A DNA stretch of 38,005 nucleotides. It comes from Candidatus Bipolaricaulota bacterium (GTDB lineage Bacteria > Bipolaricaulota > Bipolaricaulia > Bipolaricaulales > Bipolaricaulaceae). The stretch lies in the NCBI GenBank assembly GCA_937921255.1, contig CAKZSO010000010.1, positions 1 through 38,005 of the forward strand, written 5' to 3'. How positions within the stretch are numbered: position 1 is the stretch's first letter; every line of letters starts with the position of its first letter. Both the position numbers and the translations under genes were made by a program. A model generated the notes under the pieces. The model had not been told where the DNA came from, searched no databases, and saw only the letters and a program-made list of their open reading frames with translations. Of the stretch, positions 7,115-15,590 are shown piece by piece.

Positions 7115-7543
7115 ATGAGCGACCTCAACCGGGTGGTCCTCACCGGGCGCCTGACCGCAGACCCCGACCTCAAGTACACTCAGGGCGGGCGGGCCATGCT
7201 GCGGTTCGACGTCGCGGTGAACCGGAGGTGGGTCAACCCGGAAAGCGGCCAGGTAGAGGAAGAGGTGACGTTCCTCCCGGTTGTGGTGTGGGGGAAACAG
7301 GCCGAGACCTGCGCCGCCTACCTCCGGAAGGGGCGACAGGTAGCCGTGGATGGGCGAATCCGGGTCCGGTCGTTCACCACCCAAAACGGGGATCGCCGCC
7401 GGACGACTGAGATCGCCGCCCAGGCGGTACACTTCCTCGGCGGCCGGCCGACCGCTGGGGAGGGCCCCGCCGAACCACAGCCGACGGAGGAAGGAAGCGA
7501 CGTGCACCCCGAGGGTGCACCGGAGGAGGAGGTTCCGTTTTGA
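7115..7543 (+). CDS. ssb: Single-stranded DNA-binding protein
   Basis: This 142-residue SSB has the OB-fold in residues 1-110: LNRVVLTGRLTADPDLKYT, then FLPVVVWGKQAETCAAYLRKG and GDRRRTTEIAAQAVHFLGG. A disordered acidic tail rich in Pro/Glu/Gly ends in EEEVPF. The terminal acidic-hydrophobic tip, here VPF rather than the usual DDIPF, is the docking peptide for repair and replication partners. It sits between rpsF and rpsR as in most bacteria, and its TGA overlaps the rpsR start (TGATG). Confidence 0.95.
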   Translation: MSDLNRVVLTGRLTADPDLKYTQGGRAMLRFDVAVNRRWVNPESGQVEEEVTFLPVVVWGKQAETCAAYLRKGRQVAVDGRIRVRSFTTQNGDRRRTTEIAAQAVHFLGGRPTAGEGPAEPQPTEEGSDVHPEGAPEEEVPF

Positions 7544-7758
7544 TGATGCAACGCCAGCGCCGCGTGTGTCGGGTATGTGACCAAGGGCTGAAGCTTCGCT
7601 ACACCGACCCGGAGACGCTTCGCCAGTTCGTAAACCGCCGCGGGAAAATCCTGTCCCGAAGGGTGTCGCGCCTCTGCGCCAAGCACCAGAACTGGATGGC
7701 AACCGAGGTCGATCGCGCCCGCAAACTCGCGCTGCTCCCCTACGAGGACAAGCCGTAA
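7543..7758 (+). CDS. rpsR: 30S ribosomal protein S18 (zinc-binding form)
   Basis: This 71-residue protein is S18: FVNRRGKILSRRVSRLCAKHQ is the family signature, and S18 partners S6. Two pairs of metal ligands are kept (CRVCD near the N-terminus, CAKH near residue 45), so this is the Cys-containing zinc-binding form often lost in paralogues. Start choice is between ATG 7543 and ATG 7546. Both follow GGAGGAGG, and 7543 overlaps the ssb stop by one base. It is the last ribosomal gene of the cluster. Confidence 0.93.
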   Translation: MMQRQRRVCRVCDQGLKLRYTDPETLRQFVNRRGKILSRRVSRLCAKHQNWMATEVDRARKLALLPYEDKP

Positions 7759-7769
7759 CCGCGCCGCCC

Positions 7770-8870
7770 ATGGCCCGCACGGTCGCCTTCCTGTTCGATG
7801 GCGGAGGCGCGGACCTGGTCGGGAAGGCGCGTACAGCGGCCGCCAAAACCCTCGCCCGACGCTTACGGGACCACCCCAAGGTCGGGGAGACCGTCGTGGC
7901 CACTCCCCACCCCGAGCGGTGGGACGGCGAACTGGTCACAGTGGAGGCCGACCCCCCGGGGCCGTGGAGGTTCGGGGCACGCCTCACCGAGCTCGCGCGC
8001 GCGTACGCGGCCGATCGCCTCCTGTACTTCTCCGCCGGCAGCGGATTCCTCCTTCCGGATGACGAGCTCGACCTCCTCGTCACCGCCCATCTTCCCACCC
8101 CGTCGTACGCGGTGCTCAACAACTTCTACTCGACCGACTTCGGTCTCCTCGTCCCTCCCCCGGCGCTCGCTGACCTGACGCGGGACAACCCGATCGGGGC
8201 CCGGTTGTGGGGCGCTGGCTACGCCTGCTACGAGCTCCCCCGGTCGGCGGGGACCCAGTTCGACATCGACACCCCCGGGGAGCTCCAGGTCCTCGCCCTG
8301 CACCCACGCCTCTCACCGGAACTGCGGGAGGCCTTGGTTGCGGTTCCCACCGACCGCGCGCAGCAAGTGCTCGACGTCCTCATCGACCCAGAGAAGGAGC
8401 TCGTCCTCCTCGGGCGGGTCGGGGGACACCTCGCCCGCTGGGTAGAGAGCGAGGCTGCGTGCCGGGTTCGCATCGTGTCCGAAGAACGGGGAATGGAGTC
8501 GAGCGGACGGGCGGAGCGCGGGGCGGTGCGGTCCCTCGTCGGCGCCCTCGCCCACGGGCGGACGATCGCGGAGCTGGTGGAACTCCTAACCCAATTCGGC
8601 GATGCTGTGGTGTGGGACACGCGCGTGCTCATGGCGCACCTCGGGTTCTGGCCCGAGCCGTCGGAACGGTTCGCGTCCGACCTCCTCGACCTGGCGAGCA
8701 CCTCGCACCCCACCTTGCGGGAACTTGTCGCCGCATGTGCCGACGCGTCGATCCCGTTCTTGTTGGGCGGCCACGCCCTCGTATCGGGAGGGATGTACCT
8801 CGCCGTGGAGCTGGCGTGGGAGGACGCCGACCGGGCGGTCCGGTTCCGGCCCCTCCCCCTGCCACACTAG
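7770..8870 (+). CDS. Uncharacterised protein, possibly nucleotidyltransferase-like
   Basis: I do not recognise this 366-residue protein with confidence. Its first half looks like a MobA/CofC-type nucleotidyltransferase fold: MARTVAFLFDGGG at the start, a central strand with DRLLYFSAGSGFLLPDDEL, LTRDNPIGARLWGAG, and the closing QFDIDTPGELQVL, which resembles the D-x-D-TP-x-DL metal-binding end of that fold. The glycine-rich NTP loop expected at the N-terminus is not clear, so activity is uncertain. The second half (FGDAVVWDTRVLMAHLG, FLLGGHALVSGGMYLAVEL) matches nothing I know. It starts 12 bases after rpsR and ends 9 bases before the SHMT/GcvT fusion, so it may belong to the same transcript as both. 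Confidence 0.75.
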   Translation: MARTVAFLFDGGGADLVGKARTAAAKTLARRLRDHPKVGETVVATPHPERWDGELVTVEADPPGPWRFGARLTELARAYAADRLLYFSAGSGFLLPDDELDLLVTAHLPTPSYAVLNNFYSTDFGLLVPPPALADLTRDNPIGARLWGAGYACYELPRSAGTQFDIDTPGELQVLALHPRLSPELREALVAVPTDRAQQVLDVLIDPEKELVLLGRVGGHLARWVESEAACRVRIVSEERGMESSGRAERGAVRSLVGALAHGRTIAELVELLTQFGDAVVWDTRVLMAHLGFWPEPSERFASDLLDLASTSHPTLRELVAACADASIPFLLGGHALVSGGMYLAVELAWEDADRAVRFRPLPLPH

Positions 8871-8879
8871 GAGCCGACA

Positions 8880-11800
8880 ATGCGTGAACCCATCTGGACA
8901 ACGAGACTTGCCGAGATCGACCCCGTGCTCGAGGGGCTCGTGCGGGCAGAGGACGAGCGGCAGCGAGACAAGATTATCCTCATCCCGTCCGAGTCGTTGA
9001 CCCCTCTCGCCGTGCGCGAGGCCGTGGGCTCCGCCCTCACCTCGATCTACGCCGAGGGGTATCCCCGCGAGGAGATGCTCCGCCTCCCGGAGGATCAGCT
9101 GGCCGATACCGCAGAACAGCTTGCCTACTTCCGCCGATACAGCGATCGCCGGTTCTACAAGGGCGTCGAGATCGCCGACCTCGTGGAGGCCCTCGCCTGT
9201 CGGCGGGCCGCGGAGTGCTTCGCCACACCCGAGGTCGGGCCCGACAGTATCTACGTGAACGTCCAGGCCCTGTCGGGTGCCGCGGCGAACATGGCGATCT
9301 ACGAGGCCCTCCTCCAGCCCGGGGACACCCTGATGGCGATGGACCTCTCCCAGGGTGGGCACCTCTCCCACGGCTCCCCGTTCCACCAGTCCGGCCGGCG
9401 GTACCGGATGGTGCGCTACGGGGTGGACCCGAAAACCGAGCGCCTCGACTACGACCAGATTGCCGATCTTGCCCACAAGCACCGCCCCCGGCTCATCATC
9501 GCCGGGTACACGTCCTACCCGTGGGCCCCGGACTGGAAGGTCTGGCGGGAGATCGCGTCCAGGTGCGGGGCGTACCTCATGGCCGACATCGCCCACACCG
9601 CGGGGCTCGCCGTCGCCGGCGCCTACCCCAACCCCGTGGGGTACGCAGACGTAGTGGTGTTCACCACCCACAAAACCCTCCTTGGGCCGCGGGGGGCGAT
9701 CCTTCTCTCCTCGGACCCCGAGATCGCGAGCCGGATCGACGCCGCCGTGTTCCCTGGAGCCCAAGGTGGGCCCCACGTGAACAAGTGGGCCGGGATGGCT
9801 GCCGCGTTCGCCCTCGCGAGGACGCCCGCGTTCCGTGAGCTTCAGCACCGGATCGTGGCCAACGCCCGGGTCCTCGCTGCGGCGTTGGAGAGGCGGGAAC
9901 TCCGCCTGGCCTACGGGGGGACGGACACCCACCTCCTCGTCCTCGACCTCCGCGCGATCCGTACCCCCAGCGGAGGCGAACTGATGGGAGAGATCGCAGC
10001 GCGGATCCTCGACCTTGTGGGCCTGGTCGCGAACAAGAACACGATCCCTGGCGACCTGTCCGCGGCCGACGCGCGGGGAATCCGCTACGGGACACCGTGG
10101 GCCACCCAGCGGGGGATGGGAGAGGCGGAGATGGAGGAAATCGCCGAGGTCACCCGCCTCGTCCTAACCGCAATCCACCCGTTCTCCTACCACGGGGTGA
10201 CCGGAGCCCTCCCCCGCGGGAAGCTCCCCCTGTCCGTTCTCACGGAAGCCCAGGACCGGGTGCGGGCCCTGGCGGGCCGGTTCGGCGGATCGCGGCCGGC
10301 TCCCGCCCAGCAGCCCCCGACAAGTGGGGTCACCGCGCTGCGGGTTCGGGGAGGCCGGGCGGCCCACCTCCTCCACGAGGCGGGCACGGCCTCCGTCCTC
10401 TCCCTCGACCCCGGCCAGGCCAGGCGAACCCTGTTCCTCGACGAGAGGGGAACGCCCCTCACCGAGGCGGTCGTGGGACGGCTCCCCGACGACCGATGGG
10501 GACGAGCGGAGTTCACCCTGGTCGTCCCGAGCGACCGCGGGCCCGCTCTCGCCCGTTGGCTGACCGGACTCGCCGACGGCTACGTTCTGTTCGACCCCGA
10601 CGACCTTCAGCGCAAGGTGCAGGGGCCGGCGGTGGTGGAACCGTACGCAGGCGCTGCCTCGTTCCGCCTCGACGACGGGACAACCGTTGCCATCGGAGAA
10701 ACGATCCTCCCAGCGGCGGCGGACCTCTTCCCGACACCCCCGCAGTCCCGCGGGGCGACGGAACGATCGCTCAAACCGGTTGCGCCGCGGAAGCCGTACT
10801 TCATCGGCTGCCAACGCGTCCAACTCCCGGCGGACAAAAGGCCGTACACGCCCCAGCTCCCTGAGCTGGGCATGGCTCACACCCCCCTCGCCGATTGGCA
10901 CCGCGCAGCGGGGGCGCGGACGGCCCCGTTCGCCGGGTTCGAGATGCCTCTGTGGTACACCTCGGCCCTCGCCGAGCACCGCGTGGTGCGGGAGAAGGCG
11001 GGCCTGTTCGACCTCGGCCACATGGGGGTGTTTTCCGTGGAGGGACGCTACGCGGAGAGCTTCCTCAACCTGGTGACCACGAACTACGCGGGTTGGCTCC
11101 GCCCCAGACAGTCTCAGTACGCGTTCCTCCTCGCGCCGGACGGGACCGTGCGGGACGACTTGATGACGTACCGGGTATCCCACGATCGGTTCCTCCTCGT
11201 GGTCAACGCCGCGAACGCCCACGCGGATTGGGATTGGCTGTCGGCGGTCAACTCCGGGGAGGTCGCCCTCGACCCCGATCGGCCGTGGATCGAACCGGAC
11301 GGGCCGGCGGCGCTGCGCGATCTCCGGGGGGAGGGCGCGGAGTCCCTCGTGAACATCGCCCTGCAGGGCCCCCGCTCGCGGACGGTCCTCCTGGGTCTCC
11401 TCTCCCGCGCGGATCGGCACCGGCTGACCTCGCTCCGCCGGACGGAGTTCTGCAACCTCACCCCGAACAAGATCCCCACCCTCTGCGCCCGGACCGGGTA
11501 CACGGGGGAGCCTCTCGGGTACGAAATCCTCGTCCCGGCCGGCCGCGCTGGAGAGCTGTGGGAAGCACTCCTCACCGCGGGCCGCCCCCACGGAGTCCAG
11601 CCGATCGGGCTTGCCGCCCGAGACTCGCTCCGAACCGAGGCCGGCCTTCCCTTGTACGGCCATGAGCTTGCGGGGCCCCAAGGGATCCTGCCCCACGAGG
11701 CGGGGTTCGCCCCCTACGTCAAGCTCCACAAACCGTTCTTCGTGGGGCGGGAAGCGTACAAGCGAGCGCTTGGTTCTTGGAGCCGGGAGGTCGTCCGGTT

Positions 11801-12095
11801 CTCGATTGCTCCCGGGGCTCGGCCGGTACGGGCCGGAGCGCCGGTCCTGGACAAGGGCGGGCAGGTGTTGGGGTGGGTGACAAGTTGCGTCGCGCTCGAC
11901 AGCGGTCAGGTGGGGATGGCCCTCGTCACCGCCCGAGGTCTGTCGGAGGGGACTCCCCTCGGGTTCGTCCTTGGCGCAGAACGGGGCCTCCCAGCGAGGA
12001 TCGAACCGGGGTCGCGGTTCCCCCTCGTGGTATGGGGAGAGGTGCTCTCCCGGTTCCTGAAGCGGGACGCCCTCCCCATGGCGGGGGACGACTAG
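8880..12095 (+). CDS. Serine hydroxymethyltransferase fused to GcvT aminomethyltransferase
   Basis: This single intact 1071-residue frame encodes two folate-linked enzymes. Residues ~1-450 are SHMT (GlyA), a PLP enzyme making glycine and methylene-THF from serine: YVNVQALSGAAANMAIYEAL, IAHTAGLAVAGAYPNP, and FTTHKTLLGPRGA with the PLP lysine K265. Residues ~481-640 look like a shortened, degenerate GcvT/YgfZ-type domain (LRVRGGRAAHLLHEA, RTLFLDERGTPL, LADGYVLFDPDDLQRK). From ~665 (TPLADWHRAAGARTAPFAGF) to the end is a complete GcvT T-protein with GLFDLGHMG, the folate-site acidic pair in VRDDLMTYR (D759/D760) and RDSLRTEAGLPLYGHEL. No frameshift or stop interrupts the joins, so the fusion looks real. 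It could channel one-carbon units between glycine cleavage and serine. GcvP, GcvH and Lpd are not in this window. The stop TAG shares CTAG with the convergent protease gene. Confidence 0.93.
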   Translation: MREPIWTTRLAEIDPVLEGLVRAEDERQRDKIILIPSESLTPLAVREAVGSALTSIYAEGYPREEMLRLPEDQLADTAEQLAYFRRYSDRRFYKGVEIADLVEALACRRAAECFATPEVGPDSIYVNVQALSGAAANMAIYEALLQPGDTLMAMDLSQGGHLSHGSPFHQSGRRYRMVRYGVDPKTERLDYDQIADLAHKHRPRLIIAGYTSYPWAPDWKVWREIASRCGAYLMADIAHTAGLAVAGAYPNPVGYADVVVFTTHKTLLGPRGAILLSSDPEIASRIDAAVFPGAQGGPHVNKWAGMAAAFALARTPAFRELQHRIVANARVLAAALERRELRLAYGGTDTHLLVLDLRAIRTPSGGELMGEIAARILDLVGLVANKNTIPGDLSAADARGIRYGTPWATQRGMGEAEMEEIAEVTRLVLTAIHPFSYHGVTGALPRGKLPLSVLTEAQDRVRALAGRFGGSRPAPAQQPPTSGVTALRVRGGRAAHLLHEAGTASVLSLDPGQARRTLFLDERGTPLTEAVVGRLPDDRWGRAEFTLVVPSDRGPALARWLTGLADGYVLFDPDDLQRKVQGPAVVEPYAGAASFRLDDGTTVAIGETILPAAADLFPTPPQSRGATERSLKPVAPRKPYFIGCQRVQLPADKRPYTPQLPELGMAHTPLADWHRAAGARTAPFAGFEMPLWYTSALAEHRVVREKAGLFDLGHMGVFSVEGRYAESFLNLVTTNYAGWLRPRQSQYAFLLAPDGTVRDDLMTYRVSHDRFLLVVNAANAHADWDWLSAVNSGEVALDPDRPWIEPDGPAALRDLRGEGAESLVNIALQGPRSRTVLLGLLSRADRHRLTSLRRTEFCNLTPNKIPTLCARTGYTGEPLGYEILVPAGRAGELWEALLTAGRPHGVQPIGLAARDSLRTEAGLPLYGHELAGPQGILPHEAGFAPYVKLHKPFFVGREAYKRALGSWSREVVRFSIAPGARPVRAGAPVLDKGGQVLGWVTSCVALDSGQVGMALVTARGLSEGTPLGFVLGAERGLPARIEPGSRFPLVVWGEVLSRFLKRDALPMAGDD

Positions 12096-14515
12096 GCCCC
12101 CGAGCGCGGGTCCTCCCCCTTCTCCTCCTCAGACCGGAGGTAGGAGCGGATCTCCTCCAACCGGTCGGCGACCTTCCGGAACAGGGTCCCCTCCGGGTAG
12201 GCCCCGGCCGCATCGGCCCTCCCCGCTGGAACCCCAAACAGGACCTCCACCCCTTCCTCAACCGTCTCGCAGCTCCAGAGGTGGAACCTCCCCGCAGCCA
12301 CCGCCTGGACCACGTCCTCGGGGAGCATGAGGTCGTCGACGTTCGCGGCGGGGAGGATCACCCCCTGGCTCCCGTCCAGCCCGAGCTCCCGGCACACCAG
12401 GAAGTGACCCTCGACCTTCTCGTTGATCCCGCCGATCGCTTGGAGACGGCCCTTCTGGTCCACCGCCCCCGTCACCGCCACCCCCTGGCGGGCGGGGATC
12501 CCGGACAGGGCGGAGAGGAGGGCGTAGAGCTCCGCCGCCGACGCCGAGTCCCCCTCGACTCCTGAGTAGGACTGCTCGAGGGCGAGGCTTGCCCCGAGGG
12601 AGAGGGGTCTCCGCGCCCCGAACTGAGAGGCGAGGTAGGCCTTGAGGATCATCACCCCCTTCGTGTGGAGCTTGCCCCCGAGCTCGGCCTCGCGCTCGAT
12701 GTCCACGACCCCGCTTTTGGCCGTGAACACGTTCGCCGTGATCCGGGTGGGTTTCCCAAACGCGAAGTCCCCGAGGTCAAGCACCGCCAGCCCGTTCACC
12801 TGGCCCACGGACTCCCCGTGGACGTGGACAACGAGCTTTCCCCGGGCGATCCACTCCCGCACCCGCTCCGCGAGGAGGGAGTGCCGGTGACGCCCCTTGG
12901 CGATCGCCTGCCAGACGTGCTCCCCCTCCACGGCCGTCGCCGCCCCCGCCCGCGCCCAGAAGCTTGCCTCGGCCACGAGGGAGGCCAGGGCCCCGAACCG
13001 GCTCGTGAGCTTCCTCTGGCTCCCGGCAAGCTCCGCCGCGTGTTCGACGAGCCGGGCCACACCTGACGGGGTGAACGGAAGCACCGCCGGGTTCTCGTCC
13101 CGACACGTGCGGACAAACCGCGCCAGGGCCTGGACGGACTCCTCGGTCCACGGCATCTCCGTGTCGAAGTCGGCTCGGATCGCGAAGAACTTCCGGAAGT
13201 CCTCGTCGTAGTGGTGGAGGAGGTGGTAGAGGTAGGGAGAACCGACGAGGAGGATCTTCACCGCGAGGGGGAGCGGTTCGGGCCGGAGCCCCTCCGTGGA
13301 CGCAAACCCGAGCATCTGGGCCGGGTCCTCGATTCGAATCTCGCCAGCCTTGAGCGCGATCTTGAGCGCCTCCCAGGACAGAGGAAACCGAAGGAGGTTC
13401 GCGGCGGTGAGGACGAGGTACCCCCCGTTGGCCCGGTGCAGGGCGCCCCCGCGGATCTGGGTGAAGTCCGTGGTCACCGCGCCGAACTGAACACGGCGCT
13501 CGATCGTACCAAACAGGTTTGTGTACGTGGCGTTCCCCTCCACGACCACTGGCGCACCGGCGCTCTCGGAGCGGTCCACGACCACGTTCACCCGGTACCG
13601 GAGGAACCGGTCCCCCCCCTCCGGAAGGGGGATCGGGAGGACGGGAACCGCTTTTTTGTTCGTCGCCTGGAGTTGCTCGACGTTCTCCAGGATGTCGGCC
13701 TTCACCTCAGAGAGGAAGGTCTGGACCCGCTCCAATCCGCTGTACTTCTCCCGGAGCTGGGCGAACCGCGGCTCGACGAGGAACTCCACGACCTGTTTCG
13801 TCAGGAGGTGCTGGGCCTCCTGCCACGTCTCATCGAGCCTCGCCAAGCGCCCGAACGCATCGCGGATCAGACCTTGGAGCTCCTCCTGCCGGCGGAGGAT
13901 CTCTCCCCGCTCGCCCTCGGAGAGCAACCCGTACTCCTCCTGGGAGTACGGGTTCCCATCCCCCTTGAGGGGGATCGTGTTGATCCCCAGGGGCGTCCGC
14001 TGGATCGCGAACCCGAGCTCTCCCGCCCGCTTCTCCAGTCTCTGAAACTCCTCGTCCCGCTCGCGGGAGAACCGATCGCGCTCCTTCTTGGCGCGGGCCT
14101 TGAACTCGTCGGATTCGAGAACCCGGGGGAGCTCATGGGACAGGAACTCAATGCACCGTTCCATATCCAGCCTGAGCTCGTGGCCCCGTCCCGCCGGGAG
14201 GAGGAGGTACCGCGGGACGTGGGGAACCCGAAAGTTGTGGACGTAGCAGATGTCCGGAGGAACGGGCTTCTCCCGGGCAATCCGTTCCAGCAGACGGGAC
14301 ACGGCGGAGGTCTTCCCCAGCCCGGGGTCCCCGGAGACGTAGATGTTGTACCGGTGCTGGGGGTCGTCGAGCGAGAGGCCAAGCCACAGGGCCTCCATCG
14401 CCCGGGCCTGGGCCACGATATCCGTGAGGGGGTCCAGGTCATCGGTGGTGGCGAAGGAGAACGTCCGGGGATCGCACACCCGGCGGAGTTCGTGAGGGGA
14501 CAGCTCGCGGGTCAT
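12092..14515 (-). CDS. Lon-family (LonB/COG1067-type) AAA+ protease
   Basis: This 807-residue ATP-dependent protease is of the Lon-related type lacking the classical LAN domain. The N-terminal AAA+ module has Walker A GDPGLGKTS (K68). A long charged coiled-coil-like insertion (about residues 130-290) follows, then the arginine-finger half with RGGALHRANGGYLVLTAANLL. The C-terminal S16 protease domain has the catalytic serine in EGDSASAAELYALL (S657) and the lysine in GGINEKVEGHFLVCRELG (K700). The 43-residue Ser-Lys spacing is that of Lon. The ATG at 14515 is chosen because a longer frame would cross the divergent gene's promoter and start. It probably degrades misfolded or regulatory proteins in the cytoplasm. 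Confidence 0.92.
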   Translation of the reverse strand: MTRELSPHELRRVCDPRTFSFATTDDLDPLTDIVAQARAMEALWLGLSLDDPQHRYNIYVSGDPGLGKTSAVSRLLERIAREKPVPPDICYVHNFRVPHVPRYLLLPAGRGHELRLDMERCIEFLSHELPRVLESDEFKARAKKERDRFSRERDEEFQRLEKRAGELGFAIQRTPLGINTIPLKGDGNPYSQEEYGLLSEGERGEILRRQEELQGLIRDAFGRLARLDETWQEAQHLLTKQVVEFLVEPRFAQLREKYSGLERVQTFLSEVKADILENVEQLQATNKKAVPVLPIPLPEGGDRFLRYRVNVVVDRSESAGAPVVVEGNATYTNLFGTIERRVQFGAVTTDFTQIRGGALHRANGGYLVLTAANLLRFPLSWEALKIALKAGEIRIEDPAQMLGFASTEGLRPEPLPLAVKILLVGSPYLYHLLHHYDEDFRKFFAIRADFDTEMPWTEESVQALARFVRTCRDENPAVLPFTPSGVARLVEHAAELAGSQRKLTSRFGALASLVAEASFWARAGAATAVEGEHVWQAIAKGRHRHSLLAERVREWIARGKLVVHVHGESVGQVNGLAVLDLGDFAFGKPTRITANVFTAKSGVVDIEREAELGGKLHTKGVMILKAYLASQFGARRPLSLGASLALEQSYSGVEGDSASAAELYALLSALSGIPARQGVAVTGAVDQKGRLQAIGGINEKVEGHFLVCRELGLDGSQGVILPAANVDDLMLPEDVVQAVAAGRFHLWSCETVEEGVEVLFGVPAGRADAAGAYPEGTLFRKVADRLEEIRSYLRSEEEKGEDPRSGA

Positions 14516-14523
14516 GGGTTTGC

Positions 14524-14530
14524 TATCATA
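14524..14530. promoter_or_regulatory. Symmetric bidirectional -10 for the protease and PLD genes
   Basis: The 22-base divergent gap contains TATCATA. Read on the plus strand it gives TATCAT (14524-14529), eight bases before the PLD ATG. Read on the minus strand it gives TATGAT (14530-14525), nine bases before the protease ATG. One palindromic-like -10 could therefore fire both ways and give nearly leaderless mRNAs. Neither start has a Shine-Dalgarno sequence, and no -35 is evident. Confidence 0.5.
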
Positions 14531-14537
14531 ACCGGCG

Positions 14538-15590
14538 ATGAAGCGCGTGGCCATTCTGGTCTCTGCATTCGCCTGGGGGGTTATCGCTGTGCCCCTCGTC
14601 CCGCTCCCCACGACCCCCGAGGCTCCCCACTACTCCCGCTACGTCCTAAAGCTCATCCACTCCGCCCAGGCGGAGGTGTTGGTCGCCCTGTCGGACGTCC
14701 GGCTCTACACCGGAAACGGTGCGACAGCGGAGCTCGTGCACGCCCTCGCCGCCTCTGCGGAACGGGGGCTCCAGGTGAAGGTTCTTGCAGAGACCCGCGA
14801 GACCGGTCCGGGCCCCGACCAACGGTCAGCCCTCGCCTACCTCGAGGAGCGCGGGGTGGCCGTGCGGTGGGACAGTCCCGAGGTGACCCTCCACGCGAAG
14901 TTTCTCGTCCTCGACCGGCGGTGGGTGGTGGTCGGTTCGACCCACTGGACGATGTCCGCCCTCACTCGGAGCGTTCAGCTCGACCTCGCGATCGAGTCAG
15001 AAGAGCTCGGAAATGCGTTCGGGAGGTTCTTCGACCTCTTGTGGGAGGGGAAGCTCCAAGCGATCCCGACGCTCCCTCCCCAGCCCTGGCCTTGCCCAGC
15101 CCTCGTCCCGCTCCTCGACCTTCCCCAGGGCGGGCTTCACGCCCGGCTGGTCCCAGACATCCTCCGCGCAGCAACGGAGTCCGTCCGAGCCGTGATCTAT
15201 CGGTTCGCGTACTACCCCGCGTACGCCGACAGCCCCTCGAACCGGATCGTGGACGAGCTGTGCCACGCGGCAGCGCGCGGGATCGAGGTGCGGGTCCTCC
15301 TCGAGAGCGGCGAGGGCTTCGCCGACCTCTCCCGCGACAACCGCACCGTCGCCGCGTACCTCACGGCGTGCGGGGTCGCGGTCCGGTTCGACGACCCCGG
15401 GACCACCCTCCACGCCAAGGGGCTGATCGTAGACCGCCGCGACGTGTTGATCACGTCGGCCAACTGGTCGTATTCATCCCTGGCCCGCAACGTAGAGGCG
15501 GGGGTGGCCGTCCTCGGGGTCCCCGAGCTCGCGGAACCTCTGGCCGCGTGGTTCGACGCCCTGTGGAGCCGCGGCCGGCCCCTCCGCTAG
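14538..15590 (+). CDS. Exported phospholipase D-family protein (two HKD motifs)
   Basis: This 350-residue protein has a hydrophobic N-terminus (MKRVAILVSAFAWGVIAVPL) that looks like a signal peptide or anchor. Two PLD half-domains follow, each with an intact HxK(x)4D catalytic motif: LHAKFLVLD (H119, K121, D126) followed by VVGSTHW, and LHAKGLIVD (H292, K294, D299) followed by TSANWS. Two HKD motifs form one active site via a phosphohistidine intermediate. The superfamily includes phospholipases, cardiolipin synthases and nucleases. The lack of extra membrane helices argues against cardiolipin synthase, and export fits a secreted nuclease or phosphodiesterase, but the substrate cannot be told. 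It is divergent from the protease over 22 bases and shares its stop bases (CTAG) with the convergent PKD gene. Confidence 0.88.
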   Translation: MKRVAILVSAFAWGVIAVPLVPLPTTPEAPHYSRYVLKLIHSAQAEVLVALSDVRLYTGNGATAELVHALAASAERGLQVKVLAETRETGPGPDQRSALAYLEERGVAVRWDSPEVTLHAKFLVLDRRWVVVGSTHWTMSALTRSVQLDLAIESEELGNAFGRFFDLLWEGKLQAIPTLPPQPWPCPALVPLLDLPQGGLHARLVPDILRAATESVRAVIYRFAYYPAYADSPSNRIVDELCHAAARGIEVRVLLESGEGFADLSRDNRTVAAYLTACGVAVRFDDPGTTLHAKGLIVDRRDVLITSANWSYSSLARNVEAGVAVLGVPELAEPLAAWFDALWSRGRPLR

